This document shows, one piece after another, positions 24,207 to 32,213 of a stretch of DNA of 64,000 bases. The DNA is from Streptomyces sp. SLBN-31. GTDB taxonomy: Bacteria; Actinomycetota; Actinomycetes; Streptomycetales; Streptomycetaceae. How positions within the stretch are numbered: the first letter of the stretch is position 1; each line of letters opens with the position of its first letter. The notes under the pieces are model-generated. The model was not told the origin of the DNA and searched no databases. It saw only the letters and a list, made by a program, of their open reading frames with translations. A program made the position numbers and the translations under genes. The stretch is taken from positions 3,410,001 through 3,474,000 of the forward strand of contig NZ_VFNC01000002.1 of the NCBI RefSeq assembly GCF_006715395.1, read 5' to 3'.

Positions 24207-25300
24207 CCGACTCTTCCGGCATCGTTCACGGCCTGTGCGATCCGCTCCAGCTCGGCCTGCCGCAGGGTCGGGTGCACCGGGAGGGACAGAACCTCCGTCG
24301 CTGCCCGATCGGTCTCGGGCAGGGGCGGGCTGCCCTGGTCCTGATAGGGCCTGAGTCGGTGGATCGGGGTCGGGTAGTACACCGCGCTGCCGATGCCCTG
24401 TCGCGCCAGGTCCCGCTGCACGGAATCCCGGAGACCGCCCGGGATGCGGACCGTGTACTGGTGGTAGACGTGCCGCGCACCGTCGGCCTCCTGCGGAACG
24501 GACAGCGCCTCGATGCGGGTGTCGAGCACCTTGGCGTTGGCTCTCCGCCGCTCCGTCCAGGCCGGCAGCTGCTTCAGCTGCTCACGGCCGACGGCCGCCG
24601 CGACGTCGGTCATCCGCATGTTGGCCCCGACGATCTCGTTCTCGTAGCGCTGCTCCATGCCCTGGTTCCGCAGAAGCCGAAGGGTGCGGGCGAGGTGCGG
24701 GTCGGCGGTCGAAATGATGCCGCCCTCGAGAGCGTGCATGTTTTTCGTGGGATAGAAGCTGAAGCATCCCGCCTCACCGAAGGTGCCGACGGGGCGTCCG
24801 TGCAGCGTGGCTCCGTGCGCCTGACAGGCGTCCTCCAGTACGGCGAGCCCATGGCGTGCGGCAACTTGCATCAGCTGGTCCATGGGCGCGGGGTGCCCAT
24901 ACAGATGCACCGGCATGAGCGCGGCGGTGCGCGGACCGATCATCGCTGATACGGCGAGCGGGTCGAGGCAGTAGGTGCTTGACGTGATGTCGGCGAAGAC
25001 TGGATCGGCGCCTACCAGGCGTACTGCGTTGGCGGTCGCCGCGAACGAGAACGAGGGCACCACGACCTCGTCTCCCGGTCCGATGCCCAGAGCCATGAGG
25101 CTCAGCTGCAGGGCGGAGGTTCCTGAGTTGACCGCTACGCAGGCGCGGCCGGCGACCAATTCGGAGAACGCGTCTTCGAACGCGGCCACTTCCGGGCCCT
25201 GGACGACACGGCCACTACGCAGAACGCGTACGGCCGCAGCGATCTCGGCTTCTCCGATCACGGGTCTGGCCGCCGGGATCGATGGAAGGGAGCGGGTCAC
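24203..25300 (-). CDS. DegT/DnrJ/EryC1 aminotransferase (WbpE-like)
   Basis: This PLP enzyme of 365 residues should add an amino group to a keto-sugar nucleotide. It has the N-terminal GRVVQGPEVAAFEDAF block, SGTSALQLSL for phosphate binding, LEDACQAHGA with the PLP-pyridine Asp, and the Schiff-base Lys186 in SFYPTKNMHALEGG. The GTG start has GGAGAAG upstream. It is the first gene of a four-gene operon running to 21316, followed immediately by a Gfo/Idh/MocA oxidoreductase. That gene order (oxidase plus aminotransferase) is characteristic of 3-amino-sugar formation, as in WbpB/WbpE, where glutamate is donor. Confidence 0.85.
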   Translation of the reverse strand: MTRSLPSIPAARPVIGEAEIAAAVRVLRSGRVVQGPEVAAFEDAFSELVAGRACVAVNSGTSALQLSLMALGIGPGDEVVVPSFSFAATANAVRLVGADPVFADITSSTYCLDPLAVSAMIGPRTAALMPVHLYGHPAPMDQLMQVAARHGLAVLEDACQAHGATLHGRPVGTFGEAGCFSFYPTKNMHALEGGIISTADPHLARTLRLLRNQGMEQRYENEIVGANMRMTDVAAAVGREQLKQLPAWTERRRANAKVLDTRIEALSVPQEADGARHVYHQYTVRIPGGLRDSVQRDLARQGIGSAVYYPTPIHRLRPYQDQGSPPLPETDRAATEVLSLPVHPTLRQAELERIAQAVNDAGRVG

Positions 25301-25460
25301 TGGACTTCTCCGTTCGGGGGGCGAAAGAGAGTCGACCCACGTTCAACTGCTGCTTGCCTCGTCCGGTTTTCCTGCGCGCCGCGCATCCACCCTTATGGAT
25401 GATCGCGGTACGACCGGCTCCACCGCCCGAGGCGAGACGGCGACATCGATGACGCATCGC

Positions 25461-25994
25461 TCACAGCCGAACCAGTCCGCTCACCTCCCTGGCGATCTCC
25501 AGGGCACACTCGTACAGCTCCTCACGAGGCCCGCCCCAGGGGTCCGAGATGTCGTCCTCGGTCTGCGGGACCGGGGCCGCGGTACCGCGACGGTTGGCAG
25601 CCGCTGCCACCACGGCCTCGAATCCGCCCCGACCCTCCCCTGCGGTTCCCCCGTTCGCGAGCCGCACGAACTCCTTCAGGGTGAAGCAGCGCCGCATCGC
25701 CGCCGGGGCGAGGCGGACGGCCGCCTCGCGGTGCTCGCGCGCGAGTCCGAGGACCAGTGGGGCACCCGCCATGAGCTGTGCGGTGAGCGGCCGGGAGACG
25801 AATCCGGAGCCGTCGCCGCCCAGCCGTTCCAGGACCGCCCGTGTGGTCTCCTCCATGCGGGGACGGTGACACGCCTGCGTACCGGCGCTCTCCGGCCGCA
25901 GGACCGAACCCGGCGGCAGCCTCGCCGCCAGAAGGCGCTCGGCGAGCACCGAGCGGTACACGTTGGCCGTGCAGACGAACAGGATCCGAGTCAT
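25461..25994 (-). CDS. low-molecular-weight protein tyrosine phosphatase (Wzb-like)
   Basis: The 177-residue protein dephosphorylates tyrosine residues, most likely those of the BY-kinase encoded just upstream. The P-loop CTANVYRS has the family's C-X5-R arrangement with Cys8 and Arg14. The late acid loop appears as DDISDPWGG, supplying the general-acid Asp. It is slightly longer than the usual 150 residues because of a Gly/Ala-rich insertion near residues 115-135. Its ATG overlaps the kinase stop by four bases, giving coupled translation, as in Wzc/Wzb pairs that set polymer length. Confidence 0.88.
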   Translation of the reverse strand: MTRILFVCTANVYRSVLAERLLAARLPPGSVLRPESAGTQACHRPRMEETTRAVLERLGGDGSGFVSRPLTAQLMAGAPLVLGLAREHREAAVRLAPAAMRRCFTLKEFVRLANGGTAGEGRGGFEAVVAAAANRRGTAAPVPQTEDDISDPWGGPREELYECALEIAREVSGLVRL

Positions 25995-27463
25995 GTCCCG
26001 TCCGTGGTGCGCGTCACCGCCGGGGCGGCCGCATCCTCCGGCGTGGCCGACGTACGCGGAGCGGGCAGCTCGCCGTAGGCGCCGTAACGGCCGTAACGGC
26101 CGCCCTTGGCAACCGGAGCCATGCTGAACACGGTGCCGAGCACGCGCGCGCCCACGCGCTCCAGCGATTCCTTGGCGGTGCGCACCTGGTCCCGGTTGGT
26201 CTTCCCGGCCCGTACGACGAGCAGCGCGCCCTGGGTGAGAGAGGCGAGCCCCGCGGTGTCGGCGACCGGCAGCAGCGGCGCCGTGTCGATGATCACGACG
26301 TCGTACATGTCCGCGAGCTCGCGCAGCACCTCTTCCATACGCGCCGAGGCGAGCAGTTCCGCGGGGTTCGGCGGCACAGCGCCGCTGGCGAGCACCGAGA
26401 GCCCGCCGGCGACCTTCTGCATCACATCCTCGACACGGGCCTGTCCGATGAGCACCGTGGTCAGACCGCCGTCCTGGACGAGGCCGAAAGCCGGTGCCAC
26501 GCAGGGGCGGCGGAGGTCGCCGTCCACGAGGCAGGTGGAGACGCCGGCCTCGGCGAGGGACCGGGCGAGGTTCATCGCGATGTTCGTCTTGCCCTCACTG
26601 GGCACCGAGCTCGTCACCATGATGATCCGCGGCGGATCGTCGACCTGTGAGAACTGCAGGTTCGTCCGCAGCTTGCGGAACGCCTCGGCACGCTCGGAGT
26701 ACCCGTCGGCACTGATCAGCGGCTGCCTTGGGGCGTTCCTGTCGTACGGGATGGTGGCGAGGCCGGGCATGTCGGTGAAAGCACCCAGTGCCTCGCTCGT
26801 CTTGAACGTGGTGTCGAGCATCTCAAGGAGGGCCACCAGCCCGGCGGCGAGCAGCAGGCCGCCCACCACACCCGCGGCCAGGTTGAGCAACGGGCGGGGC
26901 TCTGTGGGAGAGGTCGGGGCGACGGCTGCCTCGGTGACGCCCAGGGAGACCGGGGAGACCGGGCGTACGGGCGCGTCGTCATCGGCCCCGTCGCCCTTCT
27001 TGGATGTCGAGGAGACCGGCCGCTTGGGGGTCTCCAACTGCTCGACGACCGAACTGAACCGCTTTGCCACGGCGTTGGCGATGCGCGCCGCGCGCCGGGG
27101 CGAGGTGTCCCGGACGGTGATGTCGATGAGCACGGTCTTGAGCGGGACGACGGCGGTGATCCGGGACGCCAGCTCCTCCGGAGTGGTGTGCAGCCGCAGC
27201 TGTTTCACCACCGGAGCGGTGACCTGACGGGTCCTCACGATCTCGGCGTACGACTGCACGCGCGCCTGCGAGAACGTCTGCCCCTGGTTCAGATCGATGG
27301 TGTTCTCGCCGGCGCGGGTGGCGACGAAGAGCTGCGTCCTCGCCTCGTAGACGGGGGTGCTCGCGCTTGTCACGGCGAGCGCCGTCCCGACCGCGAGAAC
27401 CAGACAGACCACGACCGTCGGCCATCGTCTGGCAAGAGCCTTCAGGAATCCTTGGAGATCCAA
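25991..27463 (-). CDS. polysaccharide co-polymerase with BY-kinase domain (Wzc/CapAB-like)
   Basis: About 490 residues combine a Wzz-type chain-length domain and a bacterial tyrosine kinase. Two helices, near residues 12-32 and 235-255, flank an extracellular region with VYEARTQLFVATR and QTFSQARVQSYAEIV. The cytoplasmic kinase has Walker A SSVPSEGKTNIA, Walker A' LVDGDLRRP and Walker B VVIIDTAP. The tail holds a three-tyrosine cluster, GRYGRYGAYGE, the likely autophosphorylation site. I place the start at TTG 27463, preceded by GAGGGG at seven bases; an in-frame ATG at 27652 adds 63 residues without family resemblance. It controls Wzx/Wzy polymer length and export together with the phosphatase. 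Confidence 0.88.
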   Translation of the reverse strand: MDLQGFLKALARRWPTVVVCLVLAVGTALAVTSASTPVYEARTQLFVATRAGENTIDLNQGQTFSQARVQSYAEIVRTRQVTAPVVKQLRLHTTPEELASRITAVVPLKTVLIDITVRDTSPRRAARIANAVAKRFSSVVEQLETPKRPVSSTSKKGDGADDDAPVRPVSPVSLGVTEAAVAPTSPTEPRPLLNLAAGVVGGLLLAAGLVALLEMLDTTFKTSEALGAFTDMPGLATIPYDRNAPRQPLISADGYSERAEAFRKLRTNLQFSQVDDPPRIIMVTSSVPSEGKTNIAMNLARSLAEAGVSTCLVDGDLRRPCVAPAFGLVQDGGLTTVLIGQARVEDVMQKVAGGLSVLASGAVPPNPAELLASARMEEVLRELADMYDVVIIDTAPLLPVADTAGLASLTQGALLVVRAGKTNRDQVRTAKESLERVGARVLGTVFSMAPVAKGGRYGRYGAYGELPAPRTSATPEDAAAPAVTRTTDGT

Positions 27464-27769
27464 GCTGCACCCCTCACGGGACTGAGGGAACCACCCGAAT
27501 CGGGGCTTTCTGTTCCCTATGGACGATGTCGACCATAGGGACTCGGACTCGTCGAAAGAGGGATCCGCCCCTTGTGTCGCCCCCTCGAAAGTCCCTTGCG
27601 ACGCGCACCGCGCGAGCCGGGACTGGGCCAATCCGGTGACTTCTCGCGCCATCAGACCAACGAGTGTCGTTATGTTCTCTTTGCGCCATGTATCCAGGTC
27701 TTGGTGTCCACACCGAATGACGGCCGCCGCACGATCAGGCCCGGACCCAAGTCGAGGAGATTGAAGAAG

Positions 27770-28444
27770 ATGACAGCATCACGCAGATGGCGGGCCGCTC
27801 TGGTGTCGGCGGCCTCGACTGCCATTCTCATCGGAGCACCGCTGATCGGGGCGCAGGCCGCCTCGGCGCTGCCGTACCCGCCGCCGCCCCCGCCCCTGTC
27901 CGTCAGCACCACGACGGTGACAGCCGGGGATTCCCTGGACTTCAGCACCGCCGCCGGGGTGTTCGCCCCCAGGTCGAGCGTCACGGCGCTGCTGGAATCG
28001 ACCCCGGTCGTGCTCGGCCACTTCCGGGCCCGGGCCGACGGATCGGTTTCGGGGACCGTGACCATCCCGGTGAACACCATCACCGGCTGGCACGTGTTCC
28101 GGCTCACCTCGTCTCATCCCGACCCGAGCGTCGGCGTCAGCATCTACGTGCAGGGCAGTGTGAAGCCCACCCCGCCCCCCAGGCCGCCCCACCACCCGGG
28201 CAAGCCCGGGCACCACGGCACGCCGGGACACAGTGGCCACAACGGAGGTGGCGTCGGACGCAGCGACTCCCACGAACTCGCCGCAGCCGTCGACCCGGCG
28301 AGCTACCCGGACGTGAGCCGGCACACCGAGAAGCTCGCGGCGACGGGCAGTGACAAGGCCCTGGTGATCGGCGGCACCGCGACCGCCCTCCTCACGGCCG
28401 GTGGTGGCACGATGCTGGCCGTGCGCCGTCGTCGCAGCTCCTGA
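27770..28444 (+). CDS. secreted LAATG protein, probable class E sortase substrate
   Basis: The 224-residue product has a Sec signal peptide (basic MTASRRWRAAL, core, cleavage near AQAASA) and a proline run. A beta-rich domain follows (VSTTTVTAGDSLDFSTAAG through HVFRLTSSHPDPS), like bacterial Ig-like repeats. Next comes a His/Gly/Pro-rich linker, then KLAATGSDK, a hydrophobic helix and RRRRSS. LAxTG followed by a helix and positive tail is the class E sortase signal known from streptomycete chaplins, so wall attachment is predicted. The ATG follows GAGGAG. It is transcribed away from the kinase gene and may be a surface partner of the exopolysaccharide; the mechanism is unknown. Confidence 0.82.
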   Translation: MTASRRWRAALVSAASTAILIGAPLIGAQAASALPYPPPPPPLSVSTTTVTAGDSLDFSTAAGVFAPRSSVTALLESTPVVLGHFRARADGSVSGTVTIPVNTITGWHVFRLTSSHPDPSVGVSIYVQGSVKPTPPPRPPHHPGKPGHHGTPGHSGHNGGGVGRSDSHELAAAVDPASYPDVSRHTEKLAATGSDKALVIGGTATALLTAGGGTMLAVRRRRSS

Positions 28445-28838
28445 CGATCAGAGCGTGCCCACAGCAGGACCACGGCGTCCCGGCCCCGGCCGGGGCGCCG
28501 TCCGCGTGCCCGGCACCAGCCGTTGCGGCAACGGGTGGCGCGGCGTCGCCGCACGGTGCTCCTGGCCACCGCTCCCTGTGCATCGGAGCCACCGCGCTTC
28601 TCTCCCGATCCGAGCCGGTCGCGGCCCGGGGGCGTCCCAGCAGTGCCCGACGATCCGGCCTGCCGAGGCCGCACTCACCGACGGCAGGCCGGCCTCACCA
28701 GGTCGAACACGAGGACCGACCCCGGGGCTTGGGGAGGGTTTCGAGGACCTTCGCCCGCAGGCTTCGGCGGCGAAGTCGCCTCCGGCTCCCCTCGTCCGGC
28801 ATGAGGTACCCCTGGCGGCCCCTGGGCGTCCAGTCGGG
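28445..28838. other. intergenic stretch between convergent genes
   Basis: Apart from the hairpin at its left, nothing coding or repeated is recognised. Both flanking genes end here, so no promoters are required. Confidence 0.4.
28473..28500 (+). terminator. hairpin terminator after LAATG gene
   Basis: CGGCGTCCCGGCC pairs with GGCCGGGGCGCCG around a minimal loop, 28 bases after the stop. The remaining 340 bases to the next gene show no coding region I can support. Confidence 0.6.
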
Positions 28839-30032
28839 TCACATCGTCCCCGCCCGAACCACATTCCTGTACAGCCGTTCGAGCTCGGCGACCTTCAGGG
28901 AACCACGCTCGGTCTGGCCGATCAGCTGGATGTTGGCAAGGCGATCGGCGGCATCCAGTGGCCCCGTGCCTGAGAGGGCATCAGCCAACGTGCTGACCAG
29001 CGGATCGGGAAGCAGATCCGCCAGCAGGCCGTCCGCCAGCAGTTCCCGGTAGGGCGCGATGTCGGAGAGCAGCAGCCGGCACCCGGCAGCCGCGGCCTCG
29101 AGCACAGAGGAGCTTCGCTGGTCGGACCGGGGGACCGAGATCGCCACATCGCTCGCGCGCATCAGGCTGAACATCTCGGCCTGGCAGAGTCGCTGATCGA
29201 CGAGGGCGACCCGGCCGGCCAGGTCTTGTGCCCGGGCGCGCAACAGCCCGAGATATTCCTCCTGCGCCTGTCTGGCGGCCGCGTGAACCGGCTGGTGACC
29301 CGCCACCAGCAGGAGGAACAGGTCCGGCCGGACCCGCGCGACGCGGGAGAAGGCCGCGAGGATCTCGTGTGTCCGGTAGACCTCCGACGTGCTGCGGACC
29401 GACAGCGCGACCGTGGCTTCCGCCGGAATGCCGTACTTCGCGCGTGTCACCCGGGGGTCGGCGTCGTGTCCGACATCCAGCAGCACGTCCGGTACTCCCC
29501 AGGACAGGACCGTGATCCGTGAGCGGAGGATCCGGTACCGGCTCGCGACCAGCTCAGCCATCTCCCGGGAGGTCGGCACCACGCGCGCGGCCCGCCGCAG
29601 CGCCAGCCGAGCGACCAGCGCCCGGCCGGGATGCCGGTCCGCCGCGCGCAGTTCGGAGCCCCACGGCGTGACAAGCAGCGGCACTGCCGGGCGGGCCGGC
29701 AGCAGAAGGGAGAGCGCCCCGTGCACACCGAGCGAATGCACGTGGATGACATCCGGCCGCGCCCCGCGCACCTCGCGGCGCAGCCAGTGCCCCGCGCGCA
29801 GCACCCGCAACGGCCGGCCCCCTCCGGCGGGGGCGGACGTGATTCGCCAGTCGTCGGGACCCGGGCCCCCGTGCCAGCTGCAGACCGTCACCTGATGGCC
29901 CCGCAAGGCCAGGTCGTCCGCCCAACGCCGGGTGTGCGCCGACGTGGCCGGCGCGAGCAGGACGACGCGCAGCGGCGCGTCCGACGCAGCGTCCACGCCC
30001 CGCCGTAGCGGGACGTGATCACGATCCTGCAC
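28839..30032 (-). CDS. GT4-family glycosyltransferase
   Basis: This 397-residue GT-B enzyme should add a sugar to the growing lipid-linked repeat unit on the cytoplasmic face. The N-terminal domain opens with LRVVLLAPATSAHTRRWADD and includes ARPDVIHVHSLGVHGALSL and VTPWGSEL. The C-terminal nucleotide-sugar domain has VALSVRSTSEVYRTHEI and DQRSSSVLEAAAAGCRLLLS, a shortened form of the E-x7-E motif. Donor sugar cannot be read from sequence. The GTG start overlaps the preceding C5-epimerase gene by 14 bases. It is last in an operon running from the flippase-polymerase gene. Confidence 0.85.
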   Translation of the reverse strand: MQDRDHVPLRRGVDAASDAPLRVVLLAPATSAHTRRWADDLALRGHQVTVCSWHGGPGPDDWRITSAPAGGGRPLRVLRAGHWLRREVRGARPDVIHVHSLGVHGALSLLLPARPAVPLLVTPWGSELRAADRHPGRALVARLALRRAARVVPTSREMAELVASRYRILRSRITVLSWGVPDVLLDVGHDADPRVTRAKYGIPAEATVALSVRSTSEVYRTHEILAAFSRVARVRPDLFLLLVAGHQPVHAAARQAQEEYLGLLRARAQDLAGRVALVDQRLCQAEMFSLMRASDVAISVPRSDQRSSSVLEAAAAGCRLLLSDIAPYRELLADGLLADLLPDPLVSTLADALSGTGPLDAADRLANIQLIGQTERGSLKVAELERLYRNVVRAGTM

Positions 30033-30993
30033 GGTGCTCCCTGAGTACGAAACGGCCCTTGCCCGCCGCTGCTCGCAGCCGCCTGGTCGGGCTCCTCGTG
30101 TAGCGCTCCCACACGGTGCCCACCGCCAGCCATCGTGGGTCGGCGAGCGCGCGTCCAGCCGCGGTCAGCAAAGCGGTGTGCAGGCAGTGGTAGGCGAAAC
30201 TGGCGGGCGCGTGGTGCCGCAGGTCGTATCGGGTCCAGTACCCCAGGTCGAACTCGGGCAGCGCCTCGCGCAGCCGGTCCGCCACGCGCTCGTGGACGGT
30301 CCCGCCCTGATGCCCACTCAGCTCGCACAGACCGAAGAGGGCGAAGACCGCACCGTTGAGAATGTGACTGACCGGGTCCGACGGGCACTCCTCGGGGAAA
30401 GGGCGCCCCAGTTGGTCGTAGTGCGAACAGCCGCCCGCCTCCAGCGGCCGGAGCATCAGTTCCACCGCACCCTCGCTCGCATCGAGAAAGGACCGCTCGC
30501 CGGTCGTGGCGTATGCACGCAGCATCACGGACACCGCCAGGCCCTGAGCCATGGCGGAGTACCAGCCCGGGCGTACGCCGTACCGGGGCACCGGTACCGG
30601 ATAGCGCCAGCCGCCATTGCTGTCCTGGCCGGCACGCAGCCAACCGGCCTGGGTCAGCAGAGCCTGGATGCCCGGCGGCCGGTCGTCCGCAGCGGCAGGG
30701 GACCATCCGACGGCGAGCGCGCGGGTGTGCTGGGCGAGCGCGTACAGGCTGACCGAGACCGGGTTCCGGTACGTTGCGCCGGTCACGGCGCGCGTCACCA
30801 CGACGTGCTCGTGGTCGAGCACGCTCCCGGCGGTCATCGGCCGCAGGTCGAGCGGGTATCTACCTGGTTGGCCGGTCGGCGTGTCACCTGGCGGTGTCGT
30901 CACGTCGACCGGGAAGCTCGGCCGCCGCAGATCGCGTACCGCCTTCCCCGCCATGCCGGCAAGGGTTGCCGTGGACCACGTCCTGTCCTTCAT
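30019..30993 (-). CDS. D-glucuronyl C5-epimerase family protein
   Basis: The 324-residue protein matches the catalytic C-terminal domain of heparan-sulfate/heparosan glucuronyl C5-epimerases, which convert D-glucuronate in a polymer to L-iduronate. The most diagnostic stretches are GWYSAMAQGLAVSVMLRAY (143-161), SHILNGAVFALFGLCEL (209-225) and GYWTRYDLRHH (251-261). Tyr145 and Tyr256 lie where tyrosines are thought to act in the animal enzyme. No signal peptide is visible, whereas a polymer-editing enzyme might be expected outside, so it may act on lipid-linked intermediates or leave by another route. It is coupled to glycosyltransferase genes on both sides by overlaps of 4 and 14 bases. Substrate may be ManNAc3NAcA or another uronate. 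Confidence 0.85.
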   Translation of the reverse strand: MKDRTWSTATLAGMAGKAVRDLRRPSFPVDVTTPPGDTPTGQPGRYPLDLRPMTAGSVLDHEHVVVTRAVTGATYRNPVSVSLYALAQHTRALAVGWSPAAADDRPPGIQALLTQAGWLRAGQDSNGGWRYPVPVPRYGVRPGWYSAMAQGLAVSVMLRAYATTGERSFLDASEGAVELMLRPLEAGGCSHYDQLGRPFPEECPSDPVSHILNGAVFALFGLCELSGHQGGTVHERVADRLREALPEFDLGYWTRYDLRHHAPASFAYHCLHTALLTAAGRALADPRWLAVGTVWERYTRSPTRRLRAAAGKGRFVLREHRAGS

Positions 30994-32213
30994 GCCTTCC
31001 TCCAGCGGAGCGGCCGGCGTCGCCCCCGCGCGGCCAGCGCCTGGTGGTACAGCTCGTCCACCTGGCTCACTGTCCCGGCGATGTCGAACTGCCGGAGCGC
31101 GAGTTCGCGGCCGCGGCCGGCCATGCGGAGACGTGCTGCTGGATCGGCGACCAGTGCGTTCACGGCCTGTGCCAGTGCCGCCGCGTCGGCGGGCGGGACC
31201 AACAGGCCGGTACGGCCGTGCTGGACGGTGTCCGGCAGGCCACCGACCTCAGTCGCCACCACGCCCTTACGCATGAGCAGCGCCTCCACCACGGTGTAGC
31301 AGGCGGACTCGTCCATGGAGGGGTTCACCAGTACGTCCAGCCCGGCCATGACCGAGCTGATGTCGGACCGGAAGCCGGTGAACCGGATCCGGTCGGCGAC
31401 GCCGAGCCGGGCGGCACGGCGTTCCAGCTCTCTCCGGTACTCTCCGTCGCCGACCAGCTCGTCGCCGACCACGAAGAACCTGGCGTCTGCGTTCTGCCGC
31501 AGAATCAGCGGGACGGCGTCAATGAAGACTTCATGCCCCTTGACGCCGACCTGGCGGAACTCGCGCAACTTGCTCGGATACATGTAGGCGACCATGCCGA
31601 TGGCCGGCGTGTCGCCGTCGAGCCCGAACTCCCGGCGGAACGGCCCCGGCGGCGTTGCCGGATCGAACCGGTGCACGTCGCAGCCGTAGTAGCTGACCGC
31701 GACCGACCGCGCTCCCATGGCCTGGTAGCGGTGAGCGATCGCCCGGCATGACCCGAGCACCAGGTCATCCCGACGCAGCGAGAGCCACTCCAGGATCCGG
31801 AAGGGAGCCATCCGTAGATGCACCAGTCCTGGAACCTGGGACACGACCAGCGCCGGCCCATGGGCAAACGACGCCACTCGTGCCGCGAGCATCGCGATGA
31901 TCAGATGCGAGTGGATGACATCCGGCTTGTACTCCCTGACGAACTTCATCAGCCGCCACTGCGCGGCCATCAGCCCGGGCAACTGCCTGATACGACGGGA
32001 CAGTCCGAACCCGATGATCTCCACCCGGACGCCCCCGACCTTGCGCAGCCGGTCGGCGAGCGGCCCTTCGCGGGGCAGCACCGCGCAGACCTCGTGGCCC
32101 AGCTCGGCCAGCCCCCGCACCTGATCGTGGAACCAGCTCCCACCGACGGCGGTCGAGGTGATCTGAAGGATGCGCAACCGCCGCGGGTGCTTCCCGCTCC
32201 CGAACGTACTCAT
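30990..32213 (-). CDS. GT4-family glycosyltransferase
   Basis: This 407-residue GT-B glycosyltransferase begins RILQITSTAVGGSWFHDQ, a typical retaining GT4 start with the Gly-rich acceptor loop, and has KPDVIHSHLIIAMLAARVA. Its C-terminal half carries AIGMVAYMYP, HEVFIDAVPLILRQN and FFVVGDELVGDG. It also has LVNPSMDESACYTVVEAL, the E-x7-E donor site, and GLPDTVQHGRTGLLVPPAD. It is probably cytoplasmic or peripheral on the membrane. Four-base overlaps join it to the flippase-polymerase upstream and the C5-epimerase downstream, so it should contribute to the same repeat unit. Confidence 0.88.
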   Translation of the reverse strand: MSTFGSGKHPRRLRILQITSTAVGGSWFHDQVRGLAELGHEVCAVLPREGPLADRLRKVGGVRVEIIGFGLSRRIRQLPGLMAAQWRLMKFVREYKPDVIHSHLIIAMLAARVASFAHGPALVVSQVPGLVHLRMAPFRILEWLSLRRDDLVLGSCRAIAHRYQAMGARSVAVSYYGCDVHRFDPATPPGPFRREFGLDGDTPAIGMVAYMYPSKLREFRQVGVKGHEVFIDAVPLILRQNADARFFVVGDELVGDGEYRRELERRAARLGVADRIRFTGFRSDISSVMAGLDVLVNPSMDESACYTVVEALLMRKGVVATEVGGLPDTVQHGRTGLLVPPADAAALAQAVNALVADPAARLRMAGRGRELALRQFDIAGTVSQVDELYHQALAARGRRRPLRWRKA

